Shown in pieces: positions 10,198-15,571 of a stretch of DNA of 16,822 nucleotides. This DNA comes from Bacillota bacterium (GTDB taxonomy: Bacteria > Bacillota_I > Bacilli_A > Acholeplasmatales > Acholeplasmataceae): assembly GCA_023458995.1 (NCBI GenBank), contig JAEWVV010000222.1:1-16822 (forward strand), given 5' to 3'. The notes below the pieces were generated by a model that was not told the DNA's origin, searched no databases, and worked only from the letters and a program-made list of their open reading frames with translations. Each line of letters opens with the position of its first letter. The stretch's first letter is position 1. The position numbers and the translations under genes are program-made.

Positions 10198-10652
10198 ATA
10201 TATTGCACCGCACGTTTACAAGGTATTCCCACACAGGTCATTGTAAACTCTCTCGTGTTATCTGATAATTTTTTGATTTGAACAAGTAAATAGTCTTTGG
10301 GCAATAAGTCTTCTGCCTGAAAAGGCCACTCGACAACAATCATACCAAGACCATCGATATATTCTTCTAAATCAAAATCACTTCCCACACCTTCTAAACG
10401 ATAAAGGTCTAAGTGGTATAGCGTTTTGAGTCTATCTTTTGATTTATATTTCTTCATCAGGGTGAATGTTGGTGAGTTAACAACACTTTCAATACCAAGT
10501 GCTCTCGCGAGTCCTTTAGTTAATGTTGTTTTCCCTGATCCAAGGTCACCATCGAGTAAAATGACAACTTTGGGTTCATCCTTCAAAAGTAAACCGAGCT
10601 CATAGCCAAGAGCCTCGGTTTCTATTTCTGAATATGTAGTTTTGACTTTCAT
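10194..10652 (-). CDS. tsaE: tRNA t6A biosynthesis ATPase TsaE
   Basis: TsaE is the small P-loop ATPase that energises turnover of the TsaB-TsaD complex. It has 152 residues, as in the family. The Walker A region is GDLGSGKTT (35-43). The family blocks NSPTFTLMKKY, HLDLYRLEG and VVEWP follow in the usual order. The start ATG 10652 is preceded by AGGGAT, 7 nt after the pgi stop, so tsaE is co-transcribed with pgi. It is the first of the four t6A-related genes (tsaE-tsaB-rimI-tsaD). The threonylcarbamoyl-AMP synthase (TsaC/Sua5) that supplies the substrate is not in the window. Confidence 0.97.
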   Translation of the reverse strand: MKVKTTYSEIETEALGYELGLLLKDEPKVVILLDGDLGSGKTTLTKGLARALGIESVVNSPTFTLMKKYKSKDRLKTLYHLDLYRLEGVGSDFDLEEYIDGLGMIVVEWPFQAEDLLPKDYLLVQIKKLSDNTREFTMTCVGIPCKRAVQYI

Positions 10653-10659
10653 TTGATCC

Positions 10660-11964
10660 CTACTTTAGTATATGTTCATAACCTTTTTTACCAAGGAGTG
10701 CAAACATATTCTTTTTATATGCTTCAACACCTGGTTGATTAAATGGGTTTACATCAATTAAATACGCTGACATTGCACATGCTTTTTCAAAGAAATAAAC
10801 TAAGTAGCCAAATGTATAAGCATCCATGGTTGGAATAGTTAATAACATGTTAGGTACTCCGCCATCTTTATGTGCCATCATTGTTCCTTTGAGTGCTTGT
10901 TCATTCACATAAGAAAGTGGTTTACCACTGATATAGTTTAATTCATCTAAATCATTTGCTTCTTTTGGAATAATGACATCTTTTGTAGACTGACTTACTT
11001 TAATGACTGTTTCAAATAGATGACGTTCACCTTCTTGGATATATTGACCAAGTGAGTGAAGATCTGTTGAAAAACCTGCAGATGCTACAAAGAGTCCTAA
11101 GTTTTCTTTACCTTCTGATTCACCGAATAATTGTTTCCACCATTCATTTAAATAAAGAAGGTTTGGTTCATAACCAACAAGCATCTCAATCTTCTTACCT
11201 GATTTATAAAGTAAATAACGAGTTGCAGCATAAAGATAAGCTTCATTTTCTTCTAAGTTTGTCTTCTTAAACTGAGTATAAGCATCCTTAGCACCTTTTA
11301 AGATGTCTTTAGTCTTAATACCTGCAGCTTCTAATGGAAGAAGTCCAACAGCTGTTAGAACTGAATATCTTCCACCGACATCATCGGGAATAACAAACAT
11401 TTCATAACCGTTTTCTTTAGCAACGGTATATAAAGCACCTCTCTTACGATCGGTTGTTGCAAATATTCTTTCTTTCGCTTCTTCTTTACCTACTTTTTCT
11501 TCAAGTAAGTTCTTTAAGACTCTAAATGCGATTGCGGGTTCTGTTGTTGTTCCTGATTTAGAAATGACATTAATTGAGAATTTCTTATTTTGTAAATAGG
11601 AAATCAGTTCAGCTAAATAAGAGCCAGACATTTGATGACCAGCAAATACAACTTCTAACTTATTTTTCTTAAACGGTACATTAAGGAATTCTAATCCTGC
11701 TTTAGCACCTAAATAAGAACCACCAATACCAATAACAACTAAAACTTGTGATTGCTTTCTAATCTTTTTAGCAGCAAGCAATATTCTCTTATATTCTTCT
11801 TTATCATAGTCTTTTGGTAAATCTAACCATCCGAGATAGTCATTACCTTTACCTGTTTTTTCATGAATCATGTGATGTATTTTTTTAACTTCTTTTTGAA
11901 GTGACTCTGGTTGTTCAGTTAAGAACTTTCTAGCGTCTTCAATGTTTAATTGAATGTGTCCCAT
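10660..11964 (-). CDS. pgi: Glucose-6-phosphate isomerase
   Basis: Pgi interconverts glucose-6-phosphate and fructose-6-phosphate in glycolysis. The 434-residue protein is of the short Firmicutes type (about 450). Motifs are GIGGSYLGA (79-87), the sugar-phosphate-binding SKSGTT (135-140), [16 protein letters not shown] with the catalytic glutamate at 284, [12 protein letters not shown] and the C-terminal [20 protein letters not shown] carrying the catalytic lysine region. I start at ATG 11964, which gives MGHIQL as in known family members. It fuses with the upstream stop as TAATG and has GAGG 10 nt upstream. A longer in-frame TTG start at 12006 would add 14 basic residues inside the upstream gene and is unlikely. 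The neighbouring S1-domain gene is a known partner of pgi in Bacilli. Confidence 0.97.
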   Translation of the reverse strand: MGHIQLNIEDARKFLTEQPESLQKEVKKIHHMIHEKTGKGNDYLGWLDLPKDYDKEEYKRILLAAKKIRKQSQVLVVIGIGGSYLGAKAGLEFLNVPFKKNKLEVVFAGHQMSGSYLAELISYLQNKKFSINVISKSGTTTEPAIAFRVLKNLLEEKVGKEEAKERIFATTDRKRGALYTVAKENGYEMFVIPDDVGGRYSVLTAVGLLPLEAAGIKTKDILKGAKDAYTQFKKTNLEENEAYLYAATRYLLYKSGKKIEMLVGYEPNLLYLNEWWKQLFGESEGKENLGLFVASAGFSTDLHSLGQYIQEGERHLFETVIKVSQSTKDVIIPKEANDLDELNYISGKPLSYVNEQALKGTMMAHKDGGVPNMLLTIPTMDAYTFGYLVYFFEKACAMSAYLIDVNPFNQPGVEAYKKNMFALLGKKGYEHILK

Positions 11965-12305
11965 TATTTCTTTTCCTCTATTCTTTGCTTTGCTTTTTCT
12001 ACCCAAAAGGGTAATGCTTTTGATAATGAATGAAATCCGATTTTGATTTTCACCATTTTTTGTATTTTTGGATGTATTGGATTGGCTTGTTTATAAGACA
12101 GTTTTAAGCGTTTATGTTCCTCATCGATATCTAAAACAACGACCTCAACTTCATCACCTACGCAGAGCATCTCTTCTAAAGAAGAAACAAACTGATCTGA
12201 TACTTCGGAGATGTGAATAAGACCGGTATAGTTTTCATATGAAACAAAGACGCCATACGATTGAATGCCTGTAATTTTACAAATAATTTGATCGTTAATT
12301 TTCAT
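11964..12305 (-). CDS. S1-domain RNA-binding protein (YugI/GSP13/CvfD-like)
   Basis: A 113-residue protein made of one S1 OB-fold domain (about residues 1-72, with [37 protein letters not shown] and RLKLSYK) followed by a basic helical tail ([12 protein letters not shown]... to [10 protein letters not shown]). This layout matches the general stress protein 13/YugI/CvfD family, which associates with ribosomes and acts in post-transcriptional control in Bacilli. In Bacillus subtilis yugI lies near pgi (yugL), as recalled from general knowledge, which agrees with the neighbour here. I prefer ATG 12305, 8 nt after GAGG, over the in-frame TTG 12311, which would be only 2 nt from it. It leads the pgi-tsaEB-rimI-tsaD operon and overlaps pgi by one base. 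Confidence 0.9.
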   Translation of the reverse strand: MKINDQIICKITGIQSYGVFVSYENYTGLIHISEVSDQFVSSLEEMLCVGDEVEVVVLDIDEEHKRLKLSYKQANPIHPKIQKMVKIKIGFHSLSKALPFWVEKAKQRIEEKK

Positions 12306-12313
12306 ATCCAAAA

Positions 12314-12317
12314 CCTC
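12314..12317 (-). promoter_or_regulatory. Ribosome binding site of the S1-domain gene
   Basis: GAGG lies 8 nt before ATG 12305. A TTG at 12309-12311 in the same frame lies too close to be initiated from it. Confidence 0.6.
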
Positions 12318-12323
12318 GAAAGT

Positions 12324-12332
12324 ATTATATCA
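12324..12332 (-). promoter_or_regulatory. Extended -10 promoter of the S1-pgi-tsa operon
   Basis: The minus strand reads TGATATAAT, a perfect TATAAT with the TG of an extended -10 one base upstream. The expected -35 position (CACACG, 12347-12352) does not match consensus, so the extended -10 presumably compensates. It is located between the degV terminator and the S1-domain gene. Confidence 0.65.
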
Positions 12333-12350
12333 TATTTTTTATTTTGCGTG

Positions 12351-12371
12351 TGCTCGAAAGAAAAACGAGCA
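12351..12371 (-). other. Second possible hairpin sharing an arm with the degV terminator
   Basis: On the minus strand TGCTCG and CGAGCA can pair (6 bp) around a 9-nt T-rich loop. One arm is also the 3' arm of the terminator at 12361-12380, so the two structures are mutually exclusive. This may be chance. Confidence 0.35.
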
Positions 12372-12380
12372 TAGCTCGCT
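12361..12380 (-). terminator. Rho-independent terminator of degV
   Basis: The minus strand reads AGCGAGC-TAT-GCTCGTT followed by TTTC: a 7-bp stem including one G-T pair, a 3-nt loop and a T-run. The hairpin begins within the degV stop codon TAG. Confidence 0.7.
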
Positions 12381-13221
12381 AATCTTGAGTTAAATAGATT
12401 CCTAAACCACCTAATCCAACGTGTGCAGAGACAACAGGACTGATAATTCCGGTTATTTTCGTTTTTACTTGTTCACCAAGTTGAGCAAGTTCATGTTCAA
12501 GCTCTTTAGCTTCAATACCACGATCTACAAATGCGATATAAACTGTAACACTACCAAAATATAACATCTTTTTTACTTCTTCTGTTAAATATAATATTAC
12601 ATTTTTAAAACTTCTTACTTTATGTTCAAGTTCTAAAACACCTGATCTAAATCTTAGAATGGGTTTAATCTTTAAGACATTACCAATAATGGCTGAAACC
12701 TTACCAATACGTCCGTTTTTAACTAACGTTTGTAAGTTATCAATCGTAAAGACAAGTGATCCTTTTTCTTTTAATTCTTCAAGATGTCCAAGAGCATCAA
12801 CAATATGATGACCTTCATCTAAATATTCAACCATTTTTTCTGTTAAGTATAATCCTCCATTAATCGTTGATTCACTATCGACAACATAAATATTTTGATT
12901 ATCCATAATGGTTTGAGCTAACGTGGCACTATTAACTGTACCTGATAATGTTTTAGAGAGTGTGATGCATAAGACTTGAGGATACACTGATAATTGTTCT
13001 TCAAACGCTTTGATGAAGAGTTCAGGTGCTGGTTGTGAGGTCTTCACATGCTTACCTTGTCTAAGTGCTGATACTGTAATCTCTGGACTAATACTACCGT
13101 CGATATATTCTTTATCATCAATCATGATTTTTAACGGAACAACAGAAATCTGATGTTCTTGAATAAATTCTTTACTTAATCCAAATGTTGAATCAACAAC
13201 CAATCCTACTTTTCGCATCAT
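12379..13221 (-). CDS. DegV family protein (FakB-like fatty-acid-binding protein)
   Basis: DegV-family proteins bind a long-chain fatty acid. Several (FakB) present it to the kinase FakA for phosphorylation and entry into phospholipid synthesis. The 280-residue protein fits the family (about 280). It opens with VGLVVDSTFGL (DST at 10-12) and VVPLKIMIDDKEYIDG. It then has TSQPAPELF in the threonine-serine position that contacts the fatty-acid carboxylate, CITLSKTLSGT, the VVDSE block, LVFTIDNLQTLVKNGRIGK and HVGLGGLGI near the end. Start: ATG 13221 (MMRKVG) has AAAAGGTGG 8 nt upstream. The in-frame GTG at 13233 lies inside that site and is rejected. No fakA gene is present here, so a FakB role is inferred. 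The gene is flanked by terminators and appears monocistronic. Confidence 0.93.
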   Translation of the reverse strand: MMRKVGLVVDSTFGLSKEFIQEHQISVVPLKIMIDDKEYIDGSISPEITVSALRQGKHVKTSQPAPELFIKAFEEQLSVYPQVLCITLSKTLSGTVNSATLAQTIMDNQNIYVVDSESTINGGLYLTEKMVEYLDEGHHIVDALGHLEELKEKGSLVFTIDNLQTLVKNGRIGKVSAIIGNVLKIKPILRFRSGVLELEHKVRSFKNVILYLTEEVKKMLYFGSVTVYIAFVDRGIEAKELEHELAQLGEQVKTKITGIISPVVSAHVGLGGLGIYLTQD

Positions 13222-13229
13222 GGAATTAA

Positions 13230-13238
13230 CCACCTTTT
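13230..13238 (-). promoter_or_regulatory. Ribosome binding site of degV
   Basis: AAAAGGTGG lies 8 nt before ATG 13221 and includes the in-frame GTG at 13231-13233, so the latter is not the start. Confidence 0.7.
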
Positions 13239-13261
13239 CATACGTTTTATAATACGAGAAA

Positions 13262-13291
13262 ATTATAACAAAAATAAATTCATAATCGTCA
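13262..13291 (-). promoter_or_regulatory. Candidate promoter of degV
   Basis: TATAAT at 13262-13267 on the minus strand lies about 40 nt before the start. The best -35 is only TGACGA (13286-13291) with an 18-nt spacer. A second TATTAT-like box lies closer to the gene, so the exact site is uncertain. Confidence 0.4.
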
Positions 13292-13320
13292 TGTTACTTT
13301 TCATTTTGGCTTATTATGTG

Positions 13321-13347
13321 AAAAAGAGAGGTGCTAGCCTCTCTTTT
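13321..13347 (-). terminator. Rho-independent terminator of the nfu gene
   Basis: AAAAGAGAGG and CCTCTCTTTT form a 10-bp stem around a 6-nt loop (CTAGCA on the minus strand), extended by T into TTTTT. It starts 2 nt after the stop codon. The A/T symmetry means it could also work in the other direction, but no plus-strand gene feeds into it. Confidence 0.85.
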
Positions 13348-13349
13348 AG

Positions 13350-13580
13350 TTAGTCAACTGTAACAACTGCAATGACACCAGGTACGTTTTCAAGAAGCAT
13401 CGTTTCGATACCTTGTTTTAATGTCACATCAAGTGCCATACAACCATCGCATGCTCCAAGCATTTTTACATATACAATACCGTCTTCAACATTGATAATT
13501 TCGATATCGCCACCATCACGTTGTAGATATGGTCTTACTTTAGTAATTAAAGCTAATACTTGTTCTTTTGTTTGATCCAT
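13350..13580 (-). CDS. NifU-like C-terminal (Nfu) Fe-S cluster carrier
   Basis: A 76-residue stand-alone NifU C-terminal domain, the size of Bacillus YutI/Nfu proteins. It assembles or carries a [4Fe-4S] cluster between two monomers for delivery to target enzymes. The cluster-binding CxxC is GACDGC with Cys44 and Cys47. The flanking RPYLQRDGGDIE, VYVKMLG and LKQGIETML blocks are typical. ATG 13580 is chosen because AGGTGAT lies just upstream. The in-frame GTG at 13589 is part of that site. Own promoter and terminator make it a single-gene unit. The MEP enzymes IspG and IspH, outside this window, would be natural [4Fe-4S] clients in a cell with the ispDF gene nearby; this link is inference. 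Confidence 0.95.
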   Translation of the reverse strand: MDQTKEQVLALITKVRPYLQRDGGDIEIINVEDGIVYVKMLGACDGCMALDVTLKQGIETMLLENVPGVIAVVTVD

Positions 13581-13584
13581 ACGT

Positions 13585-13591
13585 ATCACCT
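13585..13591 (-). promoter_or_regulatory. Ribosome binding site of the nfu gene
   Basis: AGGTGAT lies 4 nt before ATG 13580 and contains the in-frame GTG at 13587-13589. A second purine-rich AAAGGAT lies just upstream. Confidence 0.65.
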
Positions 13592-13608
13592 ATCCTTTGT
13601 ACACACAT

Positions 13609-13637
13609 AGTATAACGCACTGGACTCAATACTTCAA
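13609..13637 (-). promoter_or_regulatory. Promoter of the nfu gene
   Basis: On the minus strand TTGAAG (13632-13637), a 17-nt spacer and TATACT (13609-13614) precede the gene by about 28 nt. The -35 begins 6 nt after the yutD stop codon and touches the 14-bp palindrome at 13636-13649. Confidence 0.65.
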
Positions 13638-13649
13638 ATGATATCATTT
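13636..13649. repeat. Perfect 14-bp palindrome overlapping the yutD stop and nfu -35
   Basis: AAATGATATCATTT reads the same on both strands. It contains the yutD stop codon and overlaps the nfu -35 box by two bases. It could be an operator or chance; in AT-rich DNA a few such palindromes are expected per window. Confidence 0.4.
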
Positions 13650-13925
13650 CTCATCTGCTTGTTTGACTCTTTTTAACACATAATGTGCACAATTCATGCT
13701 GCAAGACTCGTTTAAATAGTCTGGAATACGTTTATAACCGTTAGGACTCTTGGGATCTGAGTTAAATCCTTTGATTCTTAGAATCCCTGAAGACATATCT
13801 CCGACTAAATAGGTGTATCTGTCAAATGCGACATCTACATAGCGTTCTTGGAACTTGAGTAAATCAAATGCTTCGCGATAATTTTTAACGAGTTCAAATT
13901 GTCCAAATTCTGTATCGATAATCAT
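13644..13925 (-). CDS. YutD family (DUF1027) protein
   Basis: A 93-residue protein resembling Bacillus YutD. The shared blocks are KNYREAFDLLKFQERYV (14-30), the central YTYLVGDMSSGILRIKGF (37-54) corresponding to YDYIVGDWGYGQLRLKGF-type sequence, and the C-terminal IPDYLNESCSMNCAHYVLK with cysteines 75 and 79 spaced C-x3-C. The biochemical function of the family is unknown to me. The paired cysteines could bind metal or an Fe-S cluster or form a disulfide; this is not shown. The start ATG 13925 has GAAGG upstream and lies 2 nt after the ispDF stop, so it is the last gene of that operon. The next gene downstream is the Fe-S carrier nfu, and both families occur in the yut region of the Bacillus chromosome. 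Confidence 0.85.
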   Translation of the reverse strand: MIIDTEFGQFELVKNYREAFDLLKFQERYVDVAFDRYTYLVGDMSSGILRIKGFNSDPKSPNGYKRIPDYLNESCSMNCAHYVLKRVKQADEK

Positions 13926-13927
13926 GT

Positions 13928-15049
13928 TTATACCTTCTTTAACAAGACGATAGCTTCAGCAGCCATTGCTCTTTGTTCACCAATCGCATCCATCTTCTCA
14001 TAAGTCGTTGCTTTTACGCTTACTAAATCGATCGGAATTGAGAGCAGTCTTGATATACTTTCTCTAATATTTTTAATATGAGGGTTTAATTTAGGAAGTT
14101 CTGCATAGACGGTAGCATCAATATTTCCAATCATGTATCCTTTGTCTTGCATGAGTGTTTGAACTTCTTTTAAGATTAGTTTTGAATCAAGTCCGTTATA
14201 CTTAGGGTCTGTATCTGGAAAATAGGTACCTAAATCACCTAATGCAAGTGCACCAAGGATAGCTTCACTAATTGCATGCAATAACACATCAGCATCGCTA
14301 TGTCCTAGAAGTCCTTTATCATAAGGTATTTCTATACCACCGAGCCATAATGGACGTTCTTCAACAAGTTGATGGATATCAAAACTATGACCTATACGCA
14401 TATGCTCATCTCTTTCGTTTAAAATGGATTTAATATAGAAAAAATCTTGTGGGTATGTGACCTTAATGTTTGGGTCTTCGTTAATGACTACATGTACCTT
14501 TTCATCAGGATAAAATGCTTGATATAGTGCAATGTCATCATCATGTGATTCATCGTTTCTTAAATAAGCAAATCTAATTTTTTCTGTTAAAAACGCTTGA
14601 GGCGTTTGCGCAAGTAAATAATCATCACGACTGACTGATTGAATATTTGCTTTATTAAGTTTAAGTGCGGATGATACTTTTTCTGCAAGCATGACAGCAT
14701 CATGAAATTCCAAAGCTTTTTCAATCATTGAAATAGCTTTTTTAGAAATAAGTGGTCTTGCTGCATCATGGATAAAAACGTAAGGTGTTTCTACAGCTTT
14801 TAATCCGTTCATCACAGATTCACTTCTTGTTTTACCACCAATCACAAGCTTAATATCTTCTGTTACATATTTTTTGATTTCATTTAAGTCATCTTTAGAT
14901 ACGACTAAAACAATCTCATGACCCATGCTTTTAAACATATCAACACTGTATAAAAAGATAGGCTTATGATTGACTTCATAAAGTATTTTCGATTGACTGA
15001 GTTTAGCTCTTGTTCCTGCACCAGCAGCAACAATTAATGCTGTATTCAT
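13928..15049 (-). CDS. ispDF: Bifunctional IspD-IspF enzyme of the MEP isoprenoid pathway
   Basis: A 373-residue fusion. The N-terminal domain (1-216) is 2-C-methyl-D-erythritol 4-phosphate cytidylyltransferase: LIVAAGAGTRAKLSQSK (5-21, nucleotide-binding loop ending in the conserved lysine), GGKTRSESVMNGL, FIHDAARPLIS, AQTPQAFLTEKI and ESHDDDIALY. The C-terminal domain (217-373) is 2-C-methyl-D-erythritol 2,4-cyclodiphosphate synthase: RIGHSFDIH with metal ligands at about Asp224 and His226, GLLGHSDADVLLHA with His258, FPDTDPKYNG and KATTYEKMD. Together they perform the third and fifth steps of the pathway; IspE (step four) is not here. The loop after KATTYEK differs from the usual GFTGR form (MDAIGEQRAM). 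The start ATG 15049 has GAGGGG upstream, 3 nt after the fthC stop. Gram-positive genomes usually encode the two enzymes separately. Confidence 0.96.
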   Translation of the reverse strand: MNTALIVAAGAGTRAKLSQSKILYEVNHKPIFLYSVDMFKSMGHEIVLVVSKDDLNEIKKYVTEDIKLVIGGKTRSESVMNGLKAVETPYVFIHDAARPLISKKAISMIEKALEFHDAVMLAEKVSSALKLNKANIQSVSRDDYLLAQTPQAFLTEKIRFAYLRNDESHDDDIALYQAFYPDEKVHVVINEDPNIKVTYPQDFFYIKSILNERDEHMRIGHSFDIHQLVEERPLWLGGIEIPYDKGLLGHSDADVLLHAISEAILGALALGDLGTYFPDTDPKYNGLDSKLILKEVQTLMQDKGYMIGNIDATVYAELPKLNPHIKNIRESISRLLSIPIDLVSVKATTYEKMDAIGEQRAMAAEAIVLLKKV

Positions 15050-15052
15050 AGT

Positions 15053-15571
15053 TTACCCCTCGATCACATCATCTAATTTTTGATCATGGTCTTCATGATT
15101 GAATGTAATCTTGTTGAATGCATCGTAAATAACGCCAACAACTACTTTGGGACGGTACTTACTTAAAAACTGATCGTAATAGCCTTTACCATAACCAATT
15201 CGGTAAAGATCTTTTGAGATAGCAAGTGCTGGTGTTAACATGTAATCAATATTTAGATCTTCCGGATTATTTCCTTTAGGTTCCATAACACCAAATTTTG
15301 ATTTAATCATCTGGATATCTTTTTCGTATCTATAAAAGTGTAGTCCATCTTTTTCAACACGTGGGAATAGAAAGATTTTGTTATCTTTAAGTAAATCCAA
15401 AAGATTAACCTCTTTGCCCATAGGATAGAAGAGTGCAATCTTATTTGCTTCTTGATAACGGATATCAAGACGAACTTTATCACAAATGATTTTTGATTTA
15501 CGAATGACATCTTCATCTATCATTTGTGATCTTTTCACTAGCAATTCTTTTCTTAACTCTTTTTTCATCAT
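15053..15571 (-). CDS. 5-formyltetrahydrofolate cyclo-ligase (MTHFS)
   Basis: This enzyme uses ATP to convert 5-formyl-THF to 5,10-methenyl-THF, returning stored folate to one-carbon metabolism. The 172 residues fit the usual 180-190. The N-terminal KKELRKELLVKRSQM is the typical basic helix, ALFYPMGKEVNLLDLL the substrate-binding region, FPRVEKDGLHFYRY follows, and the signature phosphate-binding RIGYGKGYYDQFL lies at 124-136. Two adjacent ATGs are possible (15571 and 15568). The first overlaps the upstream stop as ATGA and has AAGGAT upstream. It is coupled to the PAS/GGDEF gene and to ispDF. Confidence 0.95.
   Translation of the reverse strand: MMKKELRKELLVKRSQMIDEDVIRKSKIICDKVRLDIRYQEANKIALFYPMGKEVNLLDLLKDNKIFLFPRVEKDGLHFYRYEKDIQMIKSKFGVMEPKGNNPEDLNIDYMLTPALAISKDLYRIGYGKGYYDQFLSKYRPKVVVGVIYDAFNKITFNHEDHDQKLDDVIEG

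Noticed and set aside
11965..12006. Longer N-terminus for Pgi starting at TTG 12006
   Set aside because: It adds 14 basic residues not seen in the family, lies fully within the upstream S1-domain gene and has no ribosome site; ATG 11964 has one and matches the usual N-terminus.
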